A DNA stretch of 64,000 nt from positions 923,467 through 987,466 of the forward strand of contig JAJEKV010000017.1 of the NCBI GenBank assembly GCA_021234155.1. Direction: 5' to 3'. Below are positions 1 through 10,628 of this stretch, piece after piece (positions within the stretch are counted from its first letter, which is position 1; every line of letters starts with the position of its first letter). The position numbers and the translations under genes are program-made. This DNA is from Isoetes taiwanensis. Lineage: Eukaryota > Streptophyta > Lycopodiopsida > Isoetales > Isoetaceae. The notes beneath the pieces were generated by a model that saw nothing but the letters and a program-made list of their open reading frames with translations, did not search any database and was not told where the DNA came from.

Positions 1-497
1 TGCTCTGTCATAATATCAAACTCATTCTATCTATTTACAGTGCCCAGTTCCACAAAGACTCACCTGCGAGATTAACCCCCGAACCTAACACTGCCCAGCC
101 CACGTCAAAAATTGAATGGAGCAGACATATAGGAATAAAAATCCGGGCATTCCATCCCAACCCAAATGATTAAACAAAGCCCTTCGTCAAGCCTAGTGTC
201 TAATCTACTCCCTGCTTGGTCCTACATTAACCCTGGCCCATTTTGCACTGCCGGAATCGCCATCAATCTGTACAAAAAAATACATGCCAAAATCTTTTGG
301 CCATTTCCGAAACCTAGCCCGGTTTCCTTCCCCGGGTCTTGTGCATTATTAGGGGTCCAGGTCTCTTGCCACTGAATCCCAGTATTCTTTGAGCATAGTT
401 CAAACTTTGTGTGATTTTCTCTTGCCACTAACATAATGGAAATGCCGGGCATTCTTTGGGCTATAAAAGCGTTGAAACTTGGCTGTATTATCGAAAA
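1..497. other. Left-edge spacer, no gene seen
   Basis: No reading frame longer than about 76 codons and no recognisable domain. The only notable trait is a rise in C and T content from about position 480 that leads into the pyrimidine tract. I see no promoter or RNA gene that I can support. Confidence 0.6.
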
Positions 498-1867
498 CCT
501 TTTTTTTTCTTTCTTATTTTTCCTTGCTACTTCTTTTTCATTCTAACTTTTTTTTTAGCCTTCACTCCCCTTCCCTTTAAAATTTCTATAAACTTCTCCA
601 AACTTTTATAATTTCTCTTCACCCATCTCCCCTCCTTCCCTCCCGTATTTCTTCCTTTCCTTTTCCCTTTCTTTTCCTTTTTTCTTTTCTTTTCTTTTCT
701 TTTTTCCTTCTATTTTCCCCACTTTTTCATGTGGCCCTTTTCTTCCTTTTTCCCACCCTCTTCCTCTTTATCATGTGCTCTTTTCCCCTTCTCTTTTTCC
801 ATTTCCCTCTCCCCTTTTCCTCGTGCATTTTTTCCTCCCCTTCCCCCCTTTCCCCTTCCCTTTTATTTTATCTTTTCCCTTCCCTTTTCATCCCTTTCCC
901 ACGCTTTCGATTTTCCCCATACCCTTTTTCCTTTTCCTTTCCTCCTTCCTTTTCATTTTCGTTTTCCCTTTTCCTTTTCCTTTTTGTATGCCACTTTCCA
1001 TTTGTTTTTCTCCACCTTTTTATGTGCCCATTTTCCTCCTTTTCTCACCCTCCTCCGCCTTTTCCCTCTTTCACTTTCCCTTTTCTCTTTTTCTTTTTTC
1101 TTTTCCCCTTTCCCATGTTTTTTTTCCCTTCATTTTTCCCCTTTCCTCATCCTTTCCCTCTTCCCTTTTTTCCCGTGCCCTTTTTCCTCTTCCTCCTTTC
1201 CTCTTTTCCATTCATTTTGCTCTCCACCTTTTCCTATTCTCCCTATTCTCCCCCCCTTCCTCCTTTTCCCCACCCTCTTTCCTTTTCTCTTCCTTCTCAC
1301 CTTTTCCTCATCCTTTTCCCCTTCCTTTTTGATGCTCTATTTTGCTTCCTTTTTTCCTCTTTCTTCATCCTTTACCCTTCCTTTTTTCCTGCCCTTTCCC
1401 TTTTTTCCTCCTCCTTTTTTTTTTCTCCTTTTCCTTTTCCCTTTCCATCTCCCTTTTCTTTTTCCTTTTCCTTCCCCTTTTCCCATGCTCTATTTTTCGC
1501 TTCCCTTTTTTTTTCTTTTCCTTCATCACCTTTACCCATTTTCCTCCTTTTCCACCATTTTCCCTTTTCCTCTTTTTTCGATTCCTTTTCACTTTCCCTT
1601 TTCCTCCCCTTCCCCATCCATTTTTCCCTTCCCTCATTTCTTTTCCATCCATTCGCCTCCTTTTTCAGATGTCTTTCTCCTTCCTTTCCACCCTTTCTTC
1701 TCCTTTTTTTTCGTGTCCTTTTGCCTTTCCCTTTCCCCCTCTCTACTTCTATTGTTTTTCTGATTTTTCTCATGCCATTTTTCCCTTTCTTTGCCCTTTT
1801 CCTCTTCTTCTTTTTGCCTTGCCTTTTCCCTTTTACCCGCGCCTTTCCTACATTTATTTTTTTCCCC
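498..1867. repeat. 1.37 kb polypyrimidine tract (C/T on + strand)
   Basis: Almost every base on the plus strand is C or T, broken mainly by short ATG-containing interruptions such as CATGCTC. Phrases built on TTTTCCCTTTTCC recur. A longer unit is suggested by GATGCTCTATTTTGCTTCC near 1331 and CATGCTCTATTTTTCGCTTCC near 1485, each followed by a CTTCATC..CTTTACCC phrase, so the tract looks like a degenerate minisatellite of about 150 bp. Open frames of 344 and 410 codons cross it, but their Phe/Ser/Pro/Leu-only composition is forced by base content and I do not call them genes. Tracts of this kind can form intramolecular triplex (H-DNA) with mirror symmetry; that is general knowledge and not shown here. 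Confidence 0.9.
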
Positions 1868-2395
1868 GTAAGAGACCAAATCATGACTAATCATGGTAGT
1901 GGAAAGTCGTGCGATAAATCTTGGCCTTTAGATTCAATCTTAGCCATTCAAATTAGGGCTTGATCCATTCAATACGGTATAACATTATAATATAAGATAG
2001 TTTGTTACTGAATTTAGAGGGTCAATTTGGGGATTCTGGTGCGGTGCGCCCTGTCTTTGTAGTAACTTTTGATTTTTTGCCTCTGTGCTTTCGTTTTCTT
2101 TGGGCAATCTGCCATGCAAGGGGGTAAGAGGGATGGCCTCTGTCACATTCCGGCCCGATCCTCTACCAATTTTTATTCTTCTAGGGTCGTCGGATTTAGG
2201 TCTTCAAATCCAATCAAATCCTCGCCCTCTGATTTAGGGCTTGATACAACACATCAAAACATTATAATATAGGATAAATTAGAAAAGTGGATGAATTAAA
2301 AATCCCAATATAATTATACAAGAAATTTAATGTGTCCTACGGTGCATGTCCGAGTTTTAGCATGTTCTATCTTTTTTAAGTTCTTAATAATGGGC
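1868..2395. other. Spacer with a short direct repeat
   Basis: No gene is supported. Two similar stretches of about 45 bp, at 1955-2000 and 2232-2275, share TTAGGGCTTGAT followed by CATTATAATATA. They are direct repeats about 277 bp apart, probably a decayed local duplication. A 67-codon frame at 2069-2272 has no recognisable content. Confidence 0.5.
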
Positions 2396-2845
2396 CTACA
2401 TTCTAAAAAGAATCTTTTAAGAATACTCTAAATTCATAGATTCTCTAAGATTCTACCAAGGTTCTCTTGGAGGTTTCGTGGAGATTCCTCTAAATTTTAT
2501 AAGATTCTCTCTAGATTCCATTAGATTTATGTAGGTTCTCCAAGATTCTATGAAGATCCCCCTAGATCCCCTTAGATTCCCTTAGAATCCCCAGGACTTT
2601 AGAATTTTATAGAAATTGCCCCTTCTTGGTTCCCTTACATTATAAATGAGATTCAAAGAGATTCTATAAAGATTCCCCTAGATACTCTAGATTTTATCAA
2701 CATTTTTTAGATTCCCTTAGATTTTATGAAGATTCCCTTAGGTCCCCAGGACTTTAAAGATTCCCTTAGGCTTGTAAATATTTTCCTAGATTCTCTTACA
2801 TTTTATAAGATTTTTTAGATTCTATTAGATTCTTAATTTGTTGAC
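2396..2845. repeat. Degenerate short-period AGATTC array
   Basis: The words AGATTC, AGATTCTA and TTAGATTCCC recur at irregular spacings of roughly 15-30 bp across 450 bp, for example around 2440, 2505, 2545, 2570, 2655 and 2715. The array is too degenerate to define one unit length by eye. It runs directly into the TTCTAGAA-rich array that opens the tandem-duplicated unit, so both may come from one satellite-like sequence. No coding potential is seen. Confidence 0.6.
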
Positions 2846-3172
2846 GGATTCCTTTACATTCTAGAATTTTTTTCCTTAGAACATTCTTTTGTAGGACTTT
2901 ACGAACATTCTCACGACTTTCAATATATTCTATTTTTACATTTTAGCCAGTGGGAAGTAATTTCCCTAGGAATTTCGCGCCCATTCAATATATTCTAGTA
3001 GATTCCCCTACATTCTAGAACATACTAAAACTTATTAGAACAATTTGGAACTTTTCACGGAAGAATTTTCTTAGATCCCCCTAGATTCTCTATGTTCTAG
3101 AACTTTCCAGAAGATTCTAGAACTTTCTAGAGCCTTCAGACATTCTAGAACTTTCTTGAACTAGCTAGAATG
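2846..3172. repeat. TTCTAGAA-rich short repeat array (copy 1)
   Basis: The palindrome TTCTAGAA and near variants (ATTCTAGAAC, TTCTAGAACTTTC) recur at least six times, with phrases such as GATTCCCCTACATTCTAG. Inverted TTC/GAA pairs resemble the nTTCnnGAAnnTTCn heat-shock element, but here the motif is embedded in a decayed tandem array, so a regulatory role is inference only. Confidence 0.6.
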
Positions 3173-3245
3173 TTAGTCTATTTTATCTTAATGGAAACAT
3201 TACCCTTAAGTATATTTGAAACATAAATTGTTCATAGAATTAATG

Positions 3246-3303
3246 CTTGGTCTAGTGGTTAGGGAATGGGGGCCTGGGGTCAATGGGCGAGGTTGAATCC
3301 CCC
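3246..3303 (+). repeat. tRNA-promoter-like segment (possible SINE head), copy 1
   Basis: CTTGGTCTAGTGGTTAG at 3246 resembles a Pol III A box (TRGYNNAGTGG), and GAGGTTGAATCCC at about 3289-3301 resembles a B box (GGTTCRANNCC). The spacing of about 40 bp suits a tRNA-derived SINE head. The segment does not fold into an obvious complete tRNA cloverleaf and has no clear anticodon arm, so I do not call it a tRNA gene. What follows (AATTTAAAAG..) may be the SINE body, but I cannot define its 3' end. Confidence 0.45.
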
Positions 3304-3389
3304 ACACAATTTAAAAGTTTTAAAAGCCTTTTCCTAAGGAATGAGCATTCAACTTGGGGTAGTAGGATCTTGGACCCGATCAAGGGTCT

Positions 3390-3740
3390 AGATCTCACCA
3401 CCACGACAATAATTAAAGCAACATGAGCCATAGGATCTATTACATATAATTCCCAAAGTCGATGTGTGTTGCTTAAACACGTGAGCATTAAGATTCTGAT
3501 CGACGATCGTGATCGGATCAACCTAGGCCGGGTAGGATCGATTACACATAATTCCCAAAGCCATGTGCACGTAGGATGTGTCCCAAAAGCAACGAGCCGT
3601 AGGATCTCCGGACCGACCATCGGATCGAGATCAACCTGGACCGTGAGGATCGCACACATAATGGACACAAACTCCCAACCATCCGGGGCGTAGGGATACG
3701 TCTCAAAGCCACATTGGAGCCGAGGATCTGGGATCAACCA
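3390..3740. repeat. GATC-rich tandem block, ~120-bp unit (copy 1)
   Basis: Three imperfect units carry the ordered words GAGCCGTAGGATC, a GATCGA/CGGATC cluster, GACCGTAGGATCG, ACACATAATTCCCAAAG. They start near 3427, 3530 and 3590-3640. The words GTAGGATC and ATCGGATC give strong local dyad symmetry. No coding frame is maintained. Such GTAGGATC repeats could belong to an LTR or satellite, but I cannot identify the family. Confidence 0.5.
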
Positions 3741-5600
3741 GCCGGATTGAGGAGGACAAACATAAGAACATATATATGTTATGATATATGTCTATCATAA
3801 GCATGAGGTGCTCACACATAGTACAAAAATTAGGATCATGTTTAGGCTTTTAGTGTTTGCATCCAAACTTCATCGCCTTCAATTGCCAAAGGATGAAGTA
3901 AAGAACCACGTGTGTATAGCCAAGATCAAGTGTTGAATGGAAGAAGTAGAGAGAGCGAAAAGAGCCCAAGCCAACTTCACTCAAACACTTCGGCGGCCTC
4001 AAGTAGAAGACCTGGCTCTATTTAATGCCAGATGAGAGATAACGCCATCATGTCAAGATCCGTGGCAGCTACACTATCTAGGTTTTTGCGACAACATCTT
4101 CGGGAGGCGATTAGGAAAACAACTTGCGGCCCTTTTAACCGCAGTGTCCTCAACAACAAGAAGGGGAAACAGGACATCCTCGAAACTATGGCCCGACCTC
4201 AAGCCGATGGGCGTCGAGGAATTTCTTGGGACAACTCGACATCAACGAGCCAATTGAGGAGGCAACCTCTCGTCAACACCATAATTCTGCCTTGTATAGT
4301 GATGTTTGTCATCATGTGCCAGTTCGGAACACTTAAGAAAGGGCTTCACAACGGCGGGGTTATGCACATGCTTATTCAACAACTAGGTGATGGCTTGCCA
4401 AATACTCCTACCAACAATTAGAAAGAAGAAGCCCAACTTATCCCACCGGGTATGATGGACCTCAACCCAAGATAGAAACATTCGACAAAATAACGACAAG
4501 GACAACAACCAAAGACCTTCGGGTAAAAGTTCAAGACAATAGCTGGGCTATTCAAGGACATGAGCAGGTCTAGGGCAGAAAGTACTTCAACTCAAAGGGG
4601 TCAAATACGCCCAGATATAAGAGCACGTGCATCCCGACGAAACCAATCCGCGGAGAAGAGTCATGAGGCTTTACTACGCAAGGAAGATGCACATGTATTG
4701 AGGACAATGGCCATAAACTAGAAGATGAAGGAATTCTAGTACCTACGAGCTCCTTAGATGTAACATGAGGGTCATCAAAACTCACGACAACTTCGATGCA
4801 ACCAACCCAAGGATCGGCGATTGAAAGGCAACTTATGAAGAGAACAACCCCTCGAGTCCAGCCAAAGGAATGCGCACAACTTCAAAGGCACTTCAAGACA
4901 TTGTGAAGGGGAAGCAATTATTGCCCAAGAACAAGATTAAAAGTGCACGGAATGCCCGAAGCATCAATGACCATCACATCCTTAGTTAGCATGTGAAGCG
5001 AAAAAAGTTGTGCCGCAGCCGACGGACATTGGAGAGCTCAAACATATATCAAGAGTCTACCTGTCGACACGAAGTGACGTTACAAATAAAGGATATAGAC
5101 CTTCAACACCGGCCCTAGGAGGAACATGCGACAACAATGCCATGGGAGTACGTGTGCCTTGAAGGGAGACACCAAAGGGGCCCTAATAGCTTTAGAATTA
5201 TTTGTAATCATAATAGTCTAAGCTACGCCTTGCATGTATATTTTTCCTTTTATCCCCCTCTCTCTCCAAGGTTAGCGAGATCAAAAGAAAAGAGATGCCG
5301 GACAATTGGAAGGCGTGAAGCGAGCATCATCCTTAACAAGACTCGAAGGATGGAGTTGGCACAACAATATCGGATCTAGAGGCATCCTTTAGCCGCCAAG
5401 ATGAAGAATTCAACGTGGAGGATGTTTGTCAACGAAACCACCTTCAGGCTTTTGGGAAGTAACATAGAAGATTTCAAGTGGTCAACCACGCCATCAAACC
5501 ACCAGCAATGGGAAGTCTTTAATGAAGAAAGTTAACCTCTACATCGAGGAGGAGCTCAGAGTCTCAAGCAACTCGAAATAACATTACGATGCGAGCAAGA
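3741..5600 (+). pseudogene. Decayed coding-looking stretch of the tandem unit, copy 1
   Basis: Plus-strand fragments look protein-like (frames at 4032-4421 and 5137-5379), but no frame stays open for more than about 130 codons, and matched positions in copy 2 fall in other frames. A shared fragment near 4905-4945 encodes KGKQLLPKNKIK in both copies. The content is rich in charged residues and includes a short coiled-coil-like stretch. I recognise no domain. A retroelement gag-like or transposon accessory protein is possible, and I do not assign one. Frameshifts in both copies argue that neither makes a full protein. Confidence 0.3.
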
Positions 5601-6950
5601 TTGAGGAGCTACGATCATATAGTCAAGTATGATAGGCTTATGGATGATGACATCCATAATGGGATTGGAAGGCATTTCCAGATTCTCTCAGGAAGGGATT
5701 GCCCCAAGTTGAGCTAAGCGTCAACGAGTGGGAAGGAAATGCATAGCAGTAACTAAAATTATACACAATTATTAACAGACATCCAACATATTGAAACCAC
5801 TTGGTGAGATTGATCACCTCGCTAAGAAGGAATCATTACTAGGATAATTGTTGACCATGTGTAAAGCTAGTACCTCCAAGGAATAATCCAATCGAATGAA
5901 AAGAAGTAATCAACAAGTCCGGCCAACTTGTTATGATGACATCAATTCAATTGATAGGAATATTCCAAGAGAGTAAATAACTAAGGAAGGGGGATCTCTA
6001 GAATATAAAATGGAATAATACATGAAAGGTACATCTAAAAATAAGAAGTATATTAATCACATAGTCTTTTGGGGCAAAAAAGGAATTGTCATGATAATAA
6101 AACCTTGCAATTTAGAATTGTTATAAATAATTTAATAGCTCATCGCTTAGGGATAGATATGTTAAACATGATGGCTGCATCCATCATAAATGGTTAAATA
6201 TGTTAGCTAAGGCTAGTAAATTAATGTGTTAGATAAGAAGCATATAACCTCTTAAGGTAAATAGAATAGCTAAGATGCTATGACAACATCAATCGAGGGG
6301 ATAGGATACATTGAGGTGTAGGACCATTTTCTTATGAAGAAAGTGGGGCTCAATCTTAGGACTGAACCTACCTACATCTTAGGGGTTGAATCGCCATCAA
6401 ATTAGTCGAACCCCTTAAAATAGTTAGTTCGCTGAAGTAGCTACGAGATAGAGCATAAGATGGATAGATGCTTAATGTCTATGTGTCCTTCAAAGATGCA
6501 AGATTGACGTGGTAGCCAAGCTGCACCATGAGGCGAATCAATGGAAGCAATGCAACGCCAAGTCGTCCCCCAAATTAGTCGACACCCCGGCTCACACTTG
6601 GCTTCTGTTGTGGCGAGCCCGCAGCGACTCGAGGCTTGTTGGAAGGACAAGAGAAATGGGAACACTCTAATTACTGGCCAACTTCCGGACCAACCTCGAC
6701 TACCTTAACTCATATCATTTCCAAGCAATTCCCTCTTCAATTCCCAACCTACAAATTGTACTCCCACCACCTTACTCTTATGGCCTTACTTATATCTACA
6801 TATCCTTTTGCTCTGGATCTTCAACTAAATCATTACTGCAAAAGAGCATTAAACAGATTTACAAGATTTTGTCTTGAATCTTTGCCTTACATCTACTTGA
6901 GATGTTCAATTTCCTTTTGGTTCAACTTTCGGTTGCAGCACTCTGAGGGT
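5601..6950. other. Non-coding part of tandem unit copy 1
   Basis: AT-rich sequence without a supportable gene. The stretch 6035-6310 is almost identical to 13822-14100 in copy 2, with only a few differences, whereas 6380-6660 differs by many short indels. This contrast is the clearest example of mosaic divergence between the copies. Confidence 0.6.
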
Positions 6951-7139
6951 TCTCGACCTTTCACAAGGCTGATTGCTATCAAAATTACAAACTTTTCTCG
7001 CTATGGATATAGCACAACATTTATTTATGTTAATTTTGCTTGCATGTTTAATTTTGGCCAACTCTATGGTTCACTCACCTTATTGTACCTTTTTCTATAA
7101 TTAATAAAAAAAAATCCCATTCACTCAAAAAAAAAAAAA
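6951..7139 (+). mobile_element. Poly(A)-tailed LINE 3' end (L1-like), copy 1
   Basis: The sequence runs through TATTGTACCTTTTTCTATAA and TTAATAAAAAAAAATCCC to a terminal A-run of 13 at 7127-7139, then changes abruptly to a GC-rich stretch. A T-rich 3' end with an AATAAA-like word and an A tail is what a retroposed L1-type or mRNA-derived copy leaves. The 5' limit is uncertain. Base composition suggests that up to several hundred bp before 6951 could belong. No target-site duplication is clear to me. Confidence 0.45.
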
Positions 7140-7760
7140 GGGGGACAAGAGCTCCCCGGTGTGGCCCCGGGCGATAGGCTGCCTGGAATGCGTCGGTGGG
7201 TACCTGACATGCGGTCCGGGATAAATTTGAGGGTACTTGGGACTCTTGTTTCCCGGGGGCACTCTGGGACCACCATGCTGAGGAGGCCAAGGTGGCACAC
7301 TACAAACAACACATAAACCCCACCCGGTTCCTTCGAGGCCTGACTCTCACGCATTGTGGTTGCCCATGAAGCCTTGGATCATCGTGTCCGGTGACGGGGG
7401 GCCCATGGTCTTTGTGCAGAGGCGGGTTGGTGGGTTGGAGACGTACGCCGGGGCAGCTTTGTCAGTGTTGCCAGGGGTTGTTGAGGATGAAAAGCCATGC
7501 CTTCGGACTTGTCCGGCCTATGGTCCGGTCGGGCTGCGCTACATTCTCTTGAGTGCGACACGGTGTGCCGCTACTACCACGACTACTGAAATCGCCCGTC
7601 GATTCGATCCCTTGGCTCCCTACCTCCGGAGGTTTTGGATCTGCAGAGACTCACCTGCCCCGGGCGCCCACCGAGGTGCGAGGAATTAATGTGTATAGAT
7701 ATTTATACGGTATTGTTCTTCAGCGGTTTTCCCTCCTAAGGGGGTTTTTAATTCGGTAGC
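7140..7760. other. GC-rich segment of tandem unit copy 1
   Basis: About 600 bp clearly richer in G and C than the surroundings, starting straight after the poly(A). Overlapping frames on both strands (7354-7689 plus, 7121-7354 minus) reflect GC content and are not maintained in copy 2. Shared words with copy 2 include GGACCACCATGCTG and CGATCCCTTGGCTCCCTACC. It could be part of an unrelated element next to the LINE end. No domain is recognised. Confidence 0.5.
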
Positions 7761-7777
7761 AACGGGCTTCTTGCCGG

Positions 7778-7812
7778 GTCCCATAGGCGATTGGCATCCG
7801 CGACGATAAAGA
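7778..7812 (+). mobile_element. RTE-like LINE terminal box (copy 1 only)
   Basis: CCCATAGGCGATTGGC followed by ATCCGCGACGATAAAG matches the family box CCCATAGGCCGATTGGC..CCGCGGACGATAAAAG with a few differences. The same place in copy 2 (15600-15640) reads CCCGATTAGCATCC and then GATCCTATAAGAAG and lacks the box. Either a small LINE end is present in one copy only, or this stretch is a consensus error drawn from a high-copy repeat. Confidence 0.35.
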
Positions 7813-9719
7813 TGTTCCTTCAATGGGGAGATGTATCCTAACCTTGGCGGGTCACGACAACTATTGGTGGGAGGCTTTTTGCATCTAAGTGTAGATGAAT
7901 GCATGACGGGGAAAAGCATTTTGCACCTAGGAATGAGCTAGTAGCCTAGCTCTTAATAAATTAAATGGGGTTGTGAACCCAGGTATAACTACATAAATTA
8001 TATAATCTTAAGTATATATTATGTGGGGCATCGATAGCACTCCGCGAAGGGCATGTATCATAAGCTTTAATGTCTTGTTGATAAATTATATGTTCATAAT
8101 ACCGCATAAATAGTTTTGTCTTGTGTAGATATCTTAGTATCGAGAAAAAGTAAGATAATAATTACATAAATTCTTAAACCTTAGTGGATGTAATTCCTTC
8201 AAAGGCATTTAAGTAACCTTCATAGGGTCCCAAATGTAATAAAGAATTTGTCTATCTTCTCATAAGTATAGCAACTATAAAGTATATACATGTAAGGTTG
8301 ATACATCACATAACCAAGTAGCGGCGAGAGTCACAGCTCAACACTTGGATCGATGGTATAAACCCTAAATATATGATAAATAAAATAAAAATATGGCTAG
8401 GGTTTGTATACTTTTCAAAATAAGTATTGCCTCGATGGTTGTATGATGACATATCTTGGATCCATATAGCAGTTAGTTAAATATCATACTATTGGAAGCA
8501 ATATATCCAATACTACTATAATGTTAGTATAAAAATATTATCATAAGGTCATTAATATAATTGCATGCATTAAAGTCCGGCCAAAGGGATCATGCGAGGG
8601 TCCAAGACTATAATGCTTAATTAAGGCGTTAACGGATGCTATATTTGGTGGAGGAAATAAGAAGATATCTTCTAGCAGGAAGCCTGCATCGCCGACAATT
8701 GCATAGATGAAGCTGCGCATCGACAATTGCATAGATGAAGCTCCCATCCGGCGATTCGACATCGACAAAAGGTGGTTGAAGCTGGGTGCGACAATTGCAA
8801 AAGCTTGCTCCAAAATGGGCCGGACCATTCGGGATAACCAAAGTGTAGGTAACCAATCCTATAAGTTGGACCTGCGGCCACTTGAAGGTCCATAGTGTTT
8901 TCAAATGGGACCCTAAAGAAACACACTCTAATCCGGAGGAAGTACACCTTGAGATTGTTCGGAGGATCTTCTTGTCGATCCTATAAGAAGAAGAAAAGAT
9001 CTCAATTCTCCAATACCTAGTGAAAGGGACACTTACCGGTGAAGACACTCGTGGGCACTACAAATAGATCTTGAAGCGGTACCCACAACTCATGGAGCAA
9101 TGCAAAGGTGCGCCACCGAAGTAGTCGGGCAGGCCGATGGGGATTGAAAGGTAGATTAAAAAGTCTACTTGTCCCCACGGAAGTAGGCGACCTTGAAGAT
9201 AAGAGGTCATTCAGGCATGCATTGATAGGAAGCGGCTTTGGTCAATGCCTACTACGGGGGAGGACCTATCCTTCACGCCTAAAATGCTGGGAGGACTCTA
9301 TCCTCCACGCCAAAGGCAACTAAAGTGTAGGCATAAGTGAGCATCCTAGGCATGATAGGGCTGTCTCCCACGCTCACGATGGAAGAAACATAATCTTTCT
9401 ATGCGGGGAGATATGCCTTGCATTCATGTAATTGTATTTAATGGGTGGTTTCCTAACAACCAACCCTTATAATAATTAAACGATATTCTAGTAGTGTTGG
9501 ACCCCAGCAGCCAATAGGAGAGTCTACAGGGAGGAAGGTCGCAACTGCGAAGACTTGCAACACTAATTTTTGTCCGCGATGTGTTGTAAGGAACGATGGA
9601 GAACTTAAGTAGGAAATTTTGGAACTATGTTAATAATAATAATAATGGTGTAAGCTTATAAATTTTGTGAATAATAGATGATAAAGTAAGAGGAAGGAAG
9701 AAGGGAAGAAGGAAGAAAC
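7813..9719. other. AT-rich part of tandem unit copy 1 with 22-bp repeats
   Basis: No gene is supported. At 8693-8714 and 8721-8742 there is an exact direct repeat of 22 bp beginning CGACAATTGCATAG, with a partial third copy near 8790. A longer internal repeat links 7830-7880 to about 8985-9075 by shared words such as CTTACC..GAAGAC and ACAAATAGATCTTGA, the latter clearest in copy 2. Frames at 8541-9048 on the minus strand are overlapping and contain no known domain. Confidence 0.5.
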
Positions 9720-10240
9720 TTTTAATGTCCACGGAACCCAATCGGGTTATGGGACCCTAATTTAAAGGACTCCAGTCCCTAACCGTAACAAGGACCCGAA
9801 GCCCACAGACAAACCATAATCACCATGGCCCAGGACAAAACCACACGGGAAAAAAGCATTTGCCCGTGATGACTCACGCATCAAAAATCCATACTGTTGC
9901 AGAAGCAATAAGCATGCCTCCAACATAAGATCACTTCCTGCCCCCGAACCGTAACCTCTTTACAACCGGGTCTTTGAACCGACGCCCCAACGCCAATCGC
10001 CCAGGACGCTGCCCGAAGGCGGCCTCAGAGAAACCGCGGGGAAATCGCCCAGTGGAGGTGCCCTCACCAAAACGCCCCGCCGTCCAGGCATGCTCTGAGC
10101 ATACGCCAGCACGGCTGCTAGCAGGCCCGAGCCACCCATCTCGCACCTCCCGAGCGCCATCCATCCATCCTCTTTTATTAACAACCGAGAGCCGGCGCCT
10201 GTGCAGACGGCCGGGCGAGCCCGGCAAAAACTGGGCAAGT
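9720..10240 (-). mobile_element. Antisense RTE-like LINE 3' end, copy 1
   Basis: Read on the minus strand, GGGTCCCATAACCCGATTGG then GTTCCGTGGACATTAAAAG is a variant of the family terminal box. Upstream on that strand lies a word (GGAGGCATGCTTATTGCTTC) that parallels the conserved CATACTTATTATTGC phrase of the LINE at 22.3 kb. The GC-rich part at 9950-10240 holds overlapping frames on both strands and may be part of the LINE or an adjacent fragment. No RT motif is present, so this is a 5'-truncated copy. Confidence 0.5.
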
Positions 10241-10628
10241 TGCTAAGAGGCAATAATGGAATAAAGGAGAATGACTCATTTACCATGGTAGATATTAAAC
10301 AATGATGTTAAGTAAGAGGAGAAAGACTCCCTTACCATATAGTATGATATTAAACAATGATGTTATAGAAATTAAAACTTAAATATTACCTTGGGGTAAT
10401 TGTGTTTATGCATATGCATCAAATGTGTTAGAGACATCTTGAGGGTTTCCAAGGTGGGAAGGCATGATCTTTGGGGGCGGCATCAAGTCAAGGTGAAGGA
10501 GAATGTGGCGTTCGGCATAATATAAGCTAAATCGTATATTATATTGCCGCATCACCCGTACATAACACAGTGAAAACATGTACTTGAGCTTAATATTAGG
10601 ATTTGCACACCTAGGGCAAGAAGTTGCA
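10241..10628. other. 3' spacer of tandem unit copy 1
   Basis: No gene. Contains two copies of a ~55-bp phrase around ACTC..TTACCATAGTA/ATATTAAACAATGATGTTA (10270-10370), repeated likewise in copy 2 at 18210-18302. Ends at the duplication junction at 10628/10629. Confidence 0.5.

Larger units (their letters stand above)
2846..10628. repeat. Tandem segmental duplication, copy 1 (7.78 kb)
   Basis: From GGATTCCTTTACATTCTAG at 2846 to AGGGCAAGAAGTTGCA at 10628, this block matches the next 7.9 kb in the same order and orientation. Copy 2 starts at once with the same GGATTCC phrase, so the arrangement is head to tail with no spacer. Matching landmarks are the tRNA-like segment (3246 and 11000), the poly(A) LINE end (7127 and 14917), the 22-bp CGACAATTG repeats (8693 and 16569) and the antisense LINE box (9720 and 17648). 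AT-rich stretches such as 6035-6310 are nearly identical between copies. GC-containing stretches differ by many 1-5 bp indels. I see no terminal repeats or transposase that would make the unit itself a transposon. Confidence 0.85.

Noticed and set aside
1365-1894. Lys/Arg/Glu-rich frames on the minus strand of the pyrimidine tract
   Set aside because: These are the purine-strand mirror of the same low-complexity tract and carry no information on function.
729-1963. Long open frames (344 and 410 codons) in the first 2 kb
   Set aside because: They consist almost only of Phe, Ser, Pro and Leu because the strand is nearly pure C/T. Stops need A or G, so long frames are automatic. No start context, domain or splice signal.
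7075-7354. Frames across the poly(A) and GC-rich boundary
   Set aside because: They read through the A-run as Phe or Lys strings and are shadows of the retroposon end.
9931-10286. Overlapping 90-108 codon frames in the GC-rich end of the tandem unit
   Set aside because: Open on both strands because of GC content, and not conserved in reading frame with the second copy.
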